NCBI GenBank assembly: GCA_963976875.1
Contig: CAXBML010000035.1
Coordinates: forward strand, 1 to 29,380
DNA length: 29,380 nucleotides
From: Berkiella_A sp963976875
Lineage (GTDB): Bacteria > Pseudomonadota > Gammaproteobacteria > Berkiellales > Berkiellaceae
Direction of reading: 5' to 3'
The notes beneath the pieces were generated by a model that was given only the letters and a program-made list of their open reading frames with translations, was not told where the DNA came from and searched no databases. This document shows positions 16,692-24,942 of this stretch, piece after piece (within the stretch, counting starts at the first letter, position 1; each line of letters begins with the position of its first letter). Both the position numbers and the translations under genes were made by a program.

Positions 16692-17903
16692 ATGTCTTTG
16701 AAGAATGCTGTTGGTGGCGTGTTGCTGATTGTGGGTACCTCTGTTGGTGCCGCTGTACTTGTCTTGCCTGTTGCAACTGCTAATCTCGGCTTGTTTGGGG
16801 CATTATCAATCTATTTTGTTTGTTGGCTCTTTATGACCATTGGTGCGCTTTGCATCTTAGAAGCCAATCTTAGCACCGGCTTTGGCACGAATATGATCAC
16901 CATGGCTGAAACATTTTTAGGCAAGCCTGGAAAATGGCTAACCTGGATTACTTATCTTATATTATTTTATGCCTTAACTTCAGCATATTTATCCGGCACA
17001 AGTGCTTGGATTATGCATTTATTTGATCATTTTAAAATGACCATCAGCACCCAACAAGCGGCTATTCTGGGCGCCATTGGACTGATGCTCATTATCTCTT
17101 TAGGCGCACATATTACGGATTTGTTTAACCGAGTGCTCATGGTAGGCCTGTTTGCCAGCTTTCTCTTGTTAGGCGGTATCACCAGTACTCATGTGAGTTC
17201 TGAGGTTTTATTCCAAACAAAAGCACATTTTGATATTTTACAATTGCCATTAATTATAACGGCTTTTGGTTTTGCTATTATCGTGCCAACACTGGCTGAG
17301 TATCTGCATGGCAAAGCCAATCAGCTATACCATGTCATTTTAGTCGGCAGTCTTGCGCCGTTGCTCATTTATATTATCTGGCAAATATTAATTATGGGCA
17401 CCCTGCCCGCAACGGGAGAGCACTCATTAACGGCTATCAGTGCATCAGGTAATCCCGCCACAGAACTACCCAAACAATTGGATCAAGTTTTAGGCCACCC
17501 TTGGATTACCCAATGCATGAATTATTTTTCTATATTTGCACTTTTTAGTTCTATTTTAGGTGTTTGTCTATCTTTGTATGATTTTCTGGCTGATGGACTT
17601 CACATTAAAAAGAACTTAAAAGGTAAAAGCATACTGGCATTAATCACCTTCTTGCCGCCCCTGGGTTTTGTATATTATTACCCAGAAGGCTTTATTATGG
17701 CGTTAAGTTTTGCCGGCATATTTGTGGCACTTTTGCTGGGGATACTCCCGGCCATGATGGTTTGGAGTATGCTTCGTCATCCAGAGCGAGACGTCATTCG
17801 CGGTTGGATAGGTCAAAAGTGGTTGCTTTGTCTCACAATTTTATTCTTTGTCGGCATAATCGGCATACAGTGTTATAATCTTGCAAATGAGTTTACCGCC
17901 TAA
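16692..17903 (+). CDS. Aromatic amino acid permease (HAAAP family, TyrP/Mtr-like)
   Basis: A 403-residue, strongly hydrophobic protein with about 11 membrane segments. The start (AVGGVLLIVGTSVGAAVLVLP) matches the hydroxy/aromatic amino acid permease family, whose E. coli members TyrP, Mtr and TnaB import Tyr or Trp with protons. The length fits (about 400). FGFAIIVPTLAEYL in the middle corresponds to the family's conserved GF-x-VP segment. Which amino acid it carries cannot be told from sequence alone. It follows ftsX by 33 bp and overlaps rsmJ by 17 bp. Confidence 0.88.
   Translation: MSLKNAVGGVLLIVGTSVGAAVLVLPVATANLGLFGALSIYFVCWLFMTIGALCILEANLSTGFGTNMITMAETFLGKPGKWLTWITYLILFYALTSAYLSGTSAWIMHLFDHFKMTISTQQAAILGAIGLMLIISLGAHITDLFNRVLMVGLFASFLLLGGITSTHVSSEVLFQTKAHFDILQLPLIITAFGFAIIVPTLAEYLHGKANQLYHVILVGSLAPLLIYIIWQILIMGTLPATGEHSLTAISASGNPATELPKQLDQVLGHPWITQCMNYFSIFALFSSILGVCLSLYDFLADGLHIKKNLKGKSILALITFLPPLGFVYYYPEGFIMALSFAGIFVALLLGILPAMMVWSMLRHPERDVIRGWIGQKWLLCLTILFFVGIIGIQCYNLANEFTA
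17851..17879 (+). promoter_or_regulatory. Possible internal promoter for a leaderless rsmJ transcript
   Basis: Inside the end of the permease gene, TG-t-TATAAT (perfect -10 at 17874–17879, extended by TG) lies 17 bp after TCGGCA (17851–17856; 4/6). The expected transcription start, about seven bases on, falls on or next to the rsmJ ATG at 17887. Confidence 0.4.
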
Positions 17904-18549
17904 ATATCAAATAAGCCAACAAGACCAGGGGTTAAGCGTGCAAGTGCGAGCCTTAACCCCTAAGCCTTTTGCTATGGCTTTTAGCGACCCTAAGTTTAAA
18001 ACTCGCCTCCAGCCCCATAATTTACGAGCCGAATTATTGATCAAAGCCATTGGGGGCTCTAAGTATCGAACCGTACTAGATACAACCGCCGGATTGGGCA
18101 GAGATAGCCTATTAATGGCATCCATAGTGGAAAAAATAGTACTGCTAGAGCGCCATCCTGATATGTATCAATTATTGGTCGACGCACTAAAAAGAAGTGA
18201 GCTCGATCAAGATTTAATGCCCACACTACAAAAAATCACATTACTGCCTCAATGTGCTTTTGACTTTTTAGGGACATACACAGGGAACAAGTTTGATGTG
18301 ATTTACTGTGACCCCATGTTTCCAGAACGTAAAAAATCCGCCCTAACCAAAAAAGAGAGCCAAATACTACAAGCCGTTGTGGGTCCAGATGCGGATAGTC
18401 ACCAGCTCGTGGCGCTGGCATTACAGCACGCCCAAGCTCGCGTTGTGGTAAAACGCCCAATGGGTAGTGATACCTTAGTACGCAAACCAGATGTTCAGTA
18501 TAAAGCCCGCGCCCATCGTTTTGATGTTTATCTCTGTCATTCAAAATAG
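17887..18549 (+). CDS. rsmJ: 16S rRNA (guanine(1516)-N2)-methyltransferase RsmJ
   Basis: RsmJ methylates G1516 of 16S rRNA. The 220-residue protein shows the family signature: SAM-binding LDTTAGLGRDSLLMAS, then VIYCDPMFPERKKSALTKKE with the catalytic DPMF, VVGPDADSHQL, VVVKRP and a C-terminal HRFDVYL. I start at ATG 17887; TTG at 17881 would add two residues. Neither has a good ribosome site. The start overlaps the permease stop by 17 bp, so it may be coupled, or made from a leaderless mRNA from the promoter described just upstream. Confidence 0.93.
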   Translation: MSLPPKYQISQQDQGLSVQVRALTPKPFAMAFSDPKFKTRLQPHNLRAELLIKAIGGSKYRTVLDTTAGLGRDSLLMASIVEKIVLLERHPDMYQLLVDALKRSELDQDLMPTLQKITLLPQCAFDFLGTYTGNKFDVIYCDPMFPERKKSALTKKESQILQAVVGPDADSHQLVALALQHAQARVVVKRPMGSDTLVRKPDVQYKARAHRFDVYLCHSK

Positions 18550-18618
18550 TCGCCTCTTACTATCCCGAGTCTAATTGTAGTAACATTAAGTACACTCATT
18601 TAGATAAAGGAATGCCTT

Positions 18619-19065
18619 ATGACTCGCCCATACAAACCCAAAGATATCCCAGGATTATTGCCTTATATTATTGTGAAAGATATAGATAATGCTCTAACTT
18701 TCTACCAACAAGCCTTTCAGTTCAAGCTGGGTTCTGAGCCTATGAGGCAGGGCGATAAAATTATGCATGCAGAGCTCAAAATACTAGATACGCAAATTAT
18801 GCTAGCCCCCGAAGGCGCTTGGGGTTCTGTCAAACAATCCCCCGCAAGTTCTAATACCCCCTCTCCAATTGGACTTTATGTTTATGTAGAGGATGTGGTC
18901 AAATTTTTTGAACATGCCAAAGCACAAGGCGCTGAAGTGATTAATGCCCCTGAAATTGCCTTTTGGGGTGATAAGACATGTTGCCTTCGAGATAGCGAAG
19001 GCTATGACTGGACATTTGCCACTAACGTTGCTGACTTTGATCCAAGCAAACTACCATCTGCTTAA
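18619..19065 (+). CDS. VOC/glyoxalase-fold protein, PhnB-like
   Basis: A 148-residue protein of the vicinal oxygen chelate superfamily. It starts with a PYIIVKDIDNALTFYQQAF motif typical of PhnB-like proteins, then has MHAELKILDTQIMLAPEG, IGLYVYVEDV, and a C-terminal WGDKTCCLRDSEGYDWTFAT block, i.e. two beta-alpha-beta-beta-beta units. AAGGA lies seven bases before the ATG. Members include glyoxalases, dioxygenases and bleomycin-type resistance proteins; the sequence does not decide which. Separate from rsmJ by 69 bp. Confidence 0.85.
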   Translation: MTRPYKPKDIPGLLPYIIVKDIDNALTFYQQAFQFKLGSEPMRQGDKIMHAELKILDTQIMLAPEGAWGSVKQSPASSNTPSPIGLYVYVEDVVKFFEHAKAQGAEVINAPEIAFWGDKTCCLRDSEGYDWTFATNVADFDPSKLPSA

Positions 19066-19078
19066 ATATTTTCTTTAA

Positions 19079-19084
19079 TATAAT
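19079..19084 (+). promoter_or_regulatory. Possible -10 element upstream of the SIMPL gene
   Basis: A perfect TATAAT lies 26 bases before the ATG of the SIMPL-domain gene. No fitting -35 was found at 16–18 bp, so this is weak. Confidence 0.25.
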
Positions 19085-19110
19085 CTTGACGACTCTAAAG
19101 GAATAGGTAC

Positions 19111-19875
19111 ATGAGAAATAAAACAACATACATGGCATTAGGCATTTTGACACTGCTGAATGTCACGGCTTTACAGGCAGGTACAATTCAAGTTTTGGGA
19201 AGCAGTGAAGTCTCTCATGCCCCAGATTCTGTGAGCTTTACGATTAATATACACGCTCAATGTTATGATTCGATTGATGGCGCAAGACAAGCTGCCGATC
19301 AAAAAAGTAGTGAATTATTTAAAGATTTGAATAAATTATTTCCCATAAAAGACAAAAATAATCAAATATCAACTCATGGCGGTTACACTCAACCATTTCA
19401 TGGCGGATATCGTCCACGAAACGCCGTAGCAGCATGCGAGAATACTTTTCAAAAAAATACGCAGATCACCGTTAAAACGTCTAATTTAAATAATTTTGAA
19501 GACTTATTTAATCAAACTCAAGATTTGGCTTACCGCCAAAGCCAACCGACAAGCAAAGTAACAGACCCTATTACGTTTGTCACAATGAACCAACCCAACC
19601 CCCAGCTTTCCGCTGAAAAATATCAACGGTTAGAAAAGCAAGCCATTGCTATGGCACTACAAAATGCAGAAGATAAAGCACAATATCTCATTAAAGGAAA
19701 AAATATACCTGCTTTAAAGATGATTGCCGTCAATGAATCGCTACCCAATAATCCTGGCCCCATACCCATGCGCAATGCGATGAAAAGCATGGCGATGATG
19801 GAAAGCACGAATGCACCGATACAGTTCCAGGATAATATTGTGCGTAAACAACTATCTGTTATATTTGAATACTAG
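19111..19875 (+). CDS. SIMPL-domain (DUF541) exported protein
   Basis: A 254-residue protein with a signal peptide (cleavage likely after LQA, residue 23), so periplasmic or outer-membrane associated. The mature part fits the SIMPL/DUF541 family: VLGSSEVSHAPDSVSFTI at the start, a middle helix with QAADQKSSELFKDL, and the C-terminal helix AIAMALQNAEDKAQYLIKG. The tail is Met/Asn/Pro-rich. The ATG is preceded by AAAGGAATAGG. Functions of the family are poorly defined (oxidative-stress roles are reported for some). Convergent with the next gene, 23 bp between stops. Confidence 0.87.
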   Translation: MRNKTTYMALGILTLLNVTALQAGTIQVLGSSEVSHAPDSVSFTINIHAQCYDSIDGARQAADQKSSELFKDLNKLFPIKDKNNQISTHGGYTQPFHGGYRPRNAVAACENTFQKNTQITVKTSNLNNFEDLFNQTQDLAYRQSQPTSKVTDPITFVTMNQPNPQLSAEKYQRLEKQAIAMALQNAEDKAQYLIKGKNIPALKMIAVNESLPNNPGPIPMRNAMKSMAMMESTNAPIQFQDNIVRKQLSVIFEY

Positions 19876-19898
19876 CGCTCAAGTACCCTATTTAAAAA

Positions 19899-20576
19899 CT
19901 ATGACAGTGAAGAAGGCGAGAACCCCCTGGGACTACCGCCTTCAGGGCCAACACTTTCGGCGCTATCGCCTTCTGCGAGCCTGGAAATATTAGGTGTTTC
20001 GTCTACAAACTGCCAATGTATAGATGGATTCGGTACGGTTTGACATGACGCTCTATCTACCATTATTCCCGTGCCCATAGGACAATTTAGCGTTTGGACT
20101 TCATCTTCCTTCTGTCCTAAGGCTAATGATTGCCTATAATTTTTATAACGTTTGATCTCTTTCTGAGCTTTCAAAAGGAATTTATTTTCAGAATAATTAG
20201 CTTGAAATAGATCTGGATGCTGATATCGAAATTTAGAGGTCAAACGTGACACACCCATTAAAGCCGGTGTAAAGACTGAATCAGATACATGCCGATGCCA
20301 TACTCGCCCCAGCCATTCGTTTAATACCATTGTATTTAATTTGCTTAATAAACTATCGCTGAATTGAAGTAACCGATACTCTTCACTTCTAAAGAGAGTA
20401 GGTAACTGCAAGGACTTCCACATATCTCTCACCGCATTATATAAACCGACAATTTGATGACCATAAGCTGGCGTCACATAAGGATTCAACCTTACTCGCT
20501 TCAGATAGTCACGCGCATGATCAAGCACAAATTTAAGTTCTGCTTCTATTTTATTTTTACTCGGACCTTGATTCAT
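19899..20576 (-). CDS. Unknown protein, paralogous to the middle of the adjacent LRR protein
   Basis: A 225-residue protein with no signal peptide, membrane segment or family I recognise. AAGG sits eight bases before its ATG. By eye, residues 17–142 align with residues 113–238 of the protein encoded just upstream: VLDxAR (17–22/113–118), a V-x-LY stretch, LL-x-x-LNT (76–82/170–176), G-x-[ST]-RLTS-x-F (108–116/201–209) and KEIK (139–142/235–238), with only short length changes between anchors. It lacks the F-box-like start and all leucine-rich repeats. The last ~30 residues are Gly/Ser/Pro/Glu-rich. It may be a duplicated, shortened sister of the LRR gene. Role unknown; a host-directed protein is possible. 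Confidence 0.75.
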   Translation of the reverse strand: MNQGPSKNKIEAELKFVLDHARDYLKRVRLNPYVTPAYGHQIVGLYNAVRDMWKSLQLPTLFRSEEYRLLQFSDSLLSKLNTMVLNEWLGRVWHRHVSDSVFTPALMGVSRLTSKFRYQHPDLFQANYSENKFLLKAQKEIKRYKNYRQSLALGQKEDEVQTLNCPMGTGIMVDRASCQTVPNPSIHWQFVDETPNISRLAEGDSAESVGPEGGSPRGFSPSSLS

Positions 20577-20666
20577 TATAAATACCTTTATTACTTTTAT
20601 AAATATTAACTAAAATCATGACAAAACAAATTGATAACTCTATTGATGGTTGCCCAAAACTGTGTT

Positions 20667-22136
20667 TTATCCTTGTCTTGCTTGAAACCGGCCTATCACT
20701 TGCTCTAAACCTTCATATGGTTCGCCTTCTGGGTCAGGCGCTAAGCCATGAACCCTGAACCCATTCCTGTATATCGGTAAGTACGTTGGGGTAGGTTGGC
20801 ATTTATTTACTTCACCCAAAAAAGACTTAAGCGCCTCTTTTGTATAAAACCCTCCCTCATTTATTAGATTATGTGCAATATTATTTATATTGCACCATGG
20901 GTTCCCATGAAGAAATAATTCAGATAACGCTGGAAGCTTGCAAAGCACCTGGGGGAAATTAGAAAAGTTATTGTCGTCAATATGCAGCTCATTCAGCTTT
21001 AATAAATTCTCAAGTGCATAGGGTAATGATGCTAAGAGATTGCCAGAAAGTGTTAACTCTTCTAATGATTTAAGTAAGCCTATCTCTTTCGGCAAATCAG
21101 TCACACTATTATAATCTAGATTCATTACCTCTAAACAAACAAGACGCCCAATTTCAGGCTGTATATGCTCAATTTCATTTGCACTCAAAGATAAATTTTT
21201 CAATCCTCTCAACGAACAAACGACATGAGGGATTTTTTTAAAATTATTGCCCATAAGCGACAAACTGGTCAGTGATTCCAGCTTGCTCATCTCTGAAGGT
21301 AAAGATTGTAGTTCATTGTTATTGAGCCATAACTCATCTAGCCCTGTTAGCTCGCCAATTTCGGGTGGTAAAAATTTAATGGTATTCTTTGTTAAATTTA
21401 AGTCTTCAAGCGCGGAAATTAATTTTATTTCCTTAGGCAAGCTTTGTAACAAGTTATCTGGCAGCGCTAGCTCCGTCACGTCTTCTAACTGTTCTTGATG
21501 TGACAAAATAAAGTCAGATGTTAATCTTGTTATGCCAAACAATGATAACTTAATGCCGCCTCTCCCAAAATCACCTTCTTCCAAATTAAGCTCGGCATTA
21601 GATATCGCGGTATTCAAGTTTTCAAGCAAATCATTAACGACTATGCACTTTTGCCAATGGGCACTATAAGTCGTATCTAAATTGTGTAAGCGCACGTCTT
21701 TAAAATCTTGCTGTAACTCAAATGCTTGCTCGTACAAGACTATCAAATCATTCATCTGTTCTGTTGTATGCTCAGAATTTTGACGAGCCCAATCAAGCAC
21801 ATTATTTTTCTGGGATAATAAATAGTCTAACTCGCTCTTAAATCTTGCCGGTGCTTGCTGTATGGCCAGTATCGTATTTTCAACTAAAGATTTATCGTGT
21901 TGATGGAATTGGGCTAAGAATGAATATTGCCTATTGAGATAGGCATATGTGCGCTCTGCTTCAATGCCATTGAGACTGGAAGTTGCCGCCATAACAGACT
22001 GAGAAGGTAAGGATAAAAACCGAAGAATTTTTGCCCCTATTTCGTTGGGTAAGCCCGGGACTATCAACGCCTCCCCAGTTTTTTGTTTTTTATGCGGGCT
22101 AGAAGTCTTTTCTTCTTTCTCTATGCCTCTTTTCAT
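20667..22136 (-). CDS. F-box-like leucine-rich-repeat protein with NLS-like N-terminus (candidate effector)
   Basis: A 489-residue protein, no signal peptide. Residues 2–19 match a bipartite nuclear localisation pattern: KR (2–3), a 12-residue spacer, KKQK (16–19). Residues ~28–66 resemble an F-box (LPNEIGAKILRFLSLPS). A helical stretch (~66–200) follows. Nine consecutive repeats of exactly 23 residues fill 217/218–424 with the pattern L-x-x-L-x-L-x-x-N-x-L-x-x-LP-x-EI. A ~65-residue tail closes it. F-box proteins join SCF ubiquitin ligases in eukaryotes, and Legionella effectors of this build exist, so host-cell action is a reasonable inference, not shown. The bacterial use of LRRs alone would not prove it. 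Gene 90 bp upstream of its shorter paralogue. Confidence 0.85.
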   Translation of the reverse strand: MKRGIEKEEKTSSPHKKQKTGEALIVPGLPNEIGAKILRFLSLPSQSVMAATSSLNGIEAERTYAYLNRQYSFLAQFHQHDKSLVENTILAIQQAPARFKSELDYLLSQKNNVLDWARQNSEHTTEQMNDLIVLYEQAFELQQDFKDVRLHNLDTTYSAHWQKCIVVNDLLENLNTAISNAELNLEEGDFGRGGIKLSLFGITRLTSDFILSHQEQLEDVTELALPDNLLQSLPKEIKLISALEDLNLTKNTIKFLPPEIGELTGLDELWLNNNELQSLPSEMSKLESLTSLSLMGNNFKKIPHVVCSLRGLKNLSLSANEIEHIQPEIGRLVCLEVMNLDYNSVTDLPKEIGLLKSLEELTLSGNLLASLPYALENLLKLNELHIDDNNFSNFPQVLCKLPALSELFLHGNPWCNINNIAHNLINEGGFYTKEALKSFLGEVNKCQPTPTYLPIYRNGFRVHGLAPDPEGEPYEGLEQVIGRFQARQG

Positions 22137-22259
22137 ACTTTAAGATATCTCATGCCAACTAAAATTAGTCTGCATTCTAACATTATCATTTGAAAATGGT
22201 AGTCTTTTTCTGACATTCCTGAAGGGATTTTGGTCTAAAAGCTTTTTAAGGGAGTATGT

Positions 22260-23042
22260 TCATCCTATCCCGTACTCAGACCAGCATTGGTAGCCAGCCA
22301 TGCCCAAGTATTGGCAGGCATTTGATGACTGCAAAAACGTCAAAAATGCCTTAGTCGCTTCATCTGGCGTACCTGTATTTAAAGTAACCACTTCGTGCAC
22401 AACGGGATGATATGAGTTGGGATCCGGCTCCCAATACCGTTTAGTATCTCGATCATCTTGACTCAACTGGGAAACAGACACAAACCCCATTTTAACTTGT
22501 TTATCGGCAACCATTTTGTATGTTTGGGTTAGTGTTTTAGCCACCGTAATATTATCGTGTAGATGATGCCACAGATTATAGCCTTGCAATATTTCTTTAG
22601 CCGCTTTTCCGTAGGGGGTCGCTCCTGGATTGGCTATCGCCAGTGAGAGGTTCGTGTTTTGTAAAGTTTTTTGTATATTGATATTCGCAATATTCCGATC
22701 GGCGCTCCACAATACAACACGCCCTATGGCTAAAATAAAACGATCTTCGCTATTCACTTTATTCGCGTTAATTAAACTCTGAACATAAGCCTCGTCTGAT
22801 GTGAGCAAAACATCATATTGTGCACCATGCATAATCTGGGCATACAAATGCCCTGTTGATGTGGTGACTAAATTACACTTGTAAGATGTCTGCCTCTCAA
22901 ATTCTTTGCATATTTCTCTTAGTGGCGCATCCAAGCTAGAAGAACTCGCCACTTGAACGATGTGATGATGATTTTTTGCACCAGCCCCCACGCTCACGAA
23001 GAAAGCGAGCACTATAAATAAAACAATACCGATCTTTCTCAC
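22260..23042 (-). CDS. modA: Molybdate-type ABC transporter substrate-binding protein (ModA-like)
   Basis: A 260-residue protein with a signal peptide (cleaved near GAGA, ~residue 22), so periplasmic. It shows ModA family features: VQVASSSSLDAPLREI with the Ser pair that binds the oxyanion, STGHLYAQIMHGAQYDVLLTSDEA, LAIANPGATPYGKAAKEIL, and a late Tyr/Asp-containing block. The start is GTG at 23042 with AAGGA six bases upstream. No modB or modC lies in the window, and no molybdenum-cofactor gene, so its partners are elsewhere or it binds another oxyanion. Confidence 0.85.
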   Translation of the reverse strand: MRKIGIVLFIVLAFFVSVGAGAKNHHHIVQVASSSSLDAPLREICKEFERQTSYKCNLVTTSTGHLYAQIMHGAQYDVLLTSDEAYVQSLINANKVNSEDRFILAIGRVVLWSADRNIANINIQKTLQNTNLSLAIANPGATPYGKAAKEILQGYNLWHHLHDNITVAKTLTQTYKMVADKQVKMGFVSVSQLSQDDRDTKRYWEPDPNSYHPVVHEVVTLNTGTPDEATKAFLTFLQSSNACQYLGMAGYQCWSEYGIG

Positions 23043-23098
23043 ATTACCATCCTTAGCATGTAAACGATCACGACAACTTTACGCGGCTCAAAACAATT

Positions 23099-23434
23099 TT
23101 ATTTTTTTGTTTTGGATATTTCAGAATATACCCAATGGCTTTTAGCCTGATGCGGCGTTCGAGAAGACAATAACCCACCATGCATAAAATCAAATTGCGC
23201 GACAATGGCATCATAATTATTAATTATAAACAGATATGCCTCTTGAATACGCTGCACTCTATCTTCTAAGGACAAATCATCTACAACCCAACCTTTGGGA
23301 TGTCGATCGGGGTGAAACTGCATCATGAGTTTATTCCGTGCCCTACGCACTTGCTCCTTGGTTGCCGTAAAAGACAAGCCTAAAATACTATAATACTGGG
23401 TTAGCTCTTTTAAAGAAATTTCTTTTGTGGCCAT
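23099..23434 (-). CDS. Small J-domain protein (DnaJ-like)
   Basis: A 111-residue protein that is little more than a J domain: helix I-like TQYYSILGLSFTATKEQVRRARNKLMMQFHPDRHP with the invariant HPD at 41–43, then helix III (RVQRIQEAYLFIINNYDAI). It lacks the G/F and zinc-finger regions of DnaJ, so it is a specialised Hsp70 co-factor. A 30-residue basic tail follows. Its ATG follows the upstream gene's TAG with no gap and uses GAGG from that gene's end, so translation is coupled with the 485-residue protein. Partner chaperone is unknown. Confidence 0.88.
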   Translation of the reverse strand: MATKEISLKELTQYYSILGLSFTATKEQVRRARNKLMMQFHPDRHPKGWVVDDLSLEDRVQRIQEAYLFIINNYDAIVAQFDFMHGGLLSSRTPHQAKSHWVYSEISKTKK

Positions 23435-24892
23435 CTACTCTATATCCTCATGAGCCGAGTCACCACGTCCTTTTTTCTTTAAGTGACTATCTACCTGTTG
23501 GTAGGATTTCTCAGAATGTCTATACTCTGGCTCTAAGGGATAAGCAGGCTTATCATTTTTTATTGAGAGCGTAACTGACGCTTCAGGTTTCTTGGGCAGC
23601 GTGGCACCCTGCGTCTCTAATAATAATTTCCCAGCAAAGTCGCCTGGGCCAAAACTTAAATAACTATCCAGTGTGTCCCACATAACCTCTACGCTGGCAC
23701 TCACCTGCTCAATGCTGCTCAATATTTGTTGATATACCATCTGATCATGCACAGACCATTTAGTCATATCCAAGGCACTGGCTTCTGTAAAAATGTCTGC
23801 CTCGTGACTCATATAAGGTTTTAGGGCATATAAAGGCATCGATCGGTTTAGTACCGCTGACAATAAATATTGATATAAAGTGTCGAGACTATCGCTACCT
23901 GATTCATACGAATTAATGTTATCAAGCCCTAAATTCTGACAAAGTGCGCTCCCAGAAAAATTTTGGCAAAACAAAGAATAAGGTACCAAAGTTTTCAATA
24001 TCAACAGTAAAACACCCGAGCTAAGCCCATAGTATTGCGTTAAGCAAGGTTGTTTAGGTTGGTGTGTATTGAGCCAAGCCTGACTACCATAAATGAGATA
24101 TTGTAGATTCTCTGCCTGAGGTAAAAATACAGATAATTCAGCCTCAAATATATTTGACCCTACTGAATTATTTTGACAATGGTAGTCAATTTGCAAGCTG
24201 CCCTTATCAATATCACCTTGCCATAATGCCTCTACCTGCATAGTTTTTGACTTTATCTCGGATGCGGCAACAGCATATTTTTTTACCATAGCAGATTTTT
24301 GTTTGACTATTAATGCGCATTCAATTTGAAAGGCAGGATGTGTCTTGGGTAATAACAGCAACACTTTATGTTGATATTCATTATGGGTTAATGGTTGTAA
24401 TCCCTCACCCCCAACAAATTGATTAAACATATAACGATATTGAATGCTTTTTAATGTTGTATAAATAGCAGCTGATTGTTCTACCGCAATGGCTGAATAA
24501 TCTACTCGACCTTGCTTATCAAACTTCAAAGCATATTGGTTGTTCATAATATCCGTCACATAGATATTCGCCACTCGCTTAGTCATGTCCTCAGAGTTTG
24601 CCACAAAACCATTCATCACCAAAGGTGTCGCAAACCTAGGCGTGGCTTCAAAGTCAAACACGGGATCGGTAAAACCCAATGTCGGGATGCTCAGTTCTAA
24701 CACAGCCTCAGGTTGAGACTGTGCCGCTGATAATAAAGTGCTAATGTCTATGGCCAATAATTGGCAATCCAAAGAACGAGCCGAAGATTTGATCGCCATT
24801 AATTGCTCTAAGGTAGGTAATTCACCGATAGAACCATAATGTAAACCAAATTTGGCATTAATAGGTATCTTAGCTTGTAAGTTTAATGACAT
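23435..24892 (-). CDS. Unknown 485-residue protein, coupled to a J-domain gene
   Basis: I do not recognise this protein. AGAGG lies six bases before its ATG. It has no signal peptide and no long membrane segment (a short hydrophobic run, SSGVLLLILK, is near 291–300), so it is probably cytoplasmic. The first ~270 residues alternate beta-like strands and polar stretches; the C-terminal part (310–430) is helical, with a charged, Pro/Lys-rich tail ending in a Lys-rich segment (LKKKGRGDS). Its stop codon directly touches the start of a J-domain gene. The pairing suggests the J protein serves this one or a shared task. Confidence 0.8.
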   Translation of the reverse strand: MSLNLQAKIPINAKFGLHYGSIGELPTLEQLMAIKSSARSLDCQLLAIDISTLLSAAQSQPEAVLELSIPTLGFTDPVFDFEATPRFATPLVMNGFVANSEDMTKRVANIYVTDIMNNQYALKFDKQGRVDYSAIAVEQSAAIYTTLKSIQYRYMFNQFVGGEGLQPLTHNEYQHKVLLLLPKTHPAFQIECALIVKQKSAMVKKYAVAASEIKSKTMQVEALWQGDIDKGSLQIDYHCQNNSVGSNIFEAELSVFLPQAENLQYLIYGSQAWLNTHQPKQPCLTQYYGLSSGVLLLILKTLVPYSLFCQNFSGSALCQNLGLDNINSYESGSDSLDTLYQYLLSAVLNRSMPLYALKPYMSHEADIFTEASALDMTKWSVHDQMVYQQILSSIEQVSASVEVMWDTLDSYLSFGPGDFAGKLLLETQGATLPKKPEASVTLSIKNDKPAYPLEPEYRHSEKSYQQVDSHLKKKGRGDSAHEDIE

Positions 24893-24942
24893 GCGTTGCC
24901 TCTACAGCCTGATTTTGATACTGATAGGCCTATCATATACTT

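Noticed and set aside
18550..19110. PmrA-type regulatory boxes near the accessory genes
   Set aside because: TTTAATAT-like strings occur (19074–19081), but no paired copy at the needed spacing, and AT-rich gaps make single matches common.
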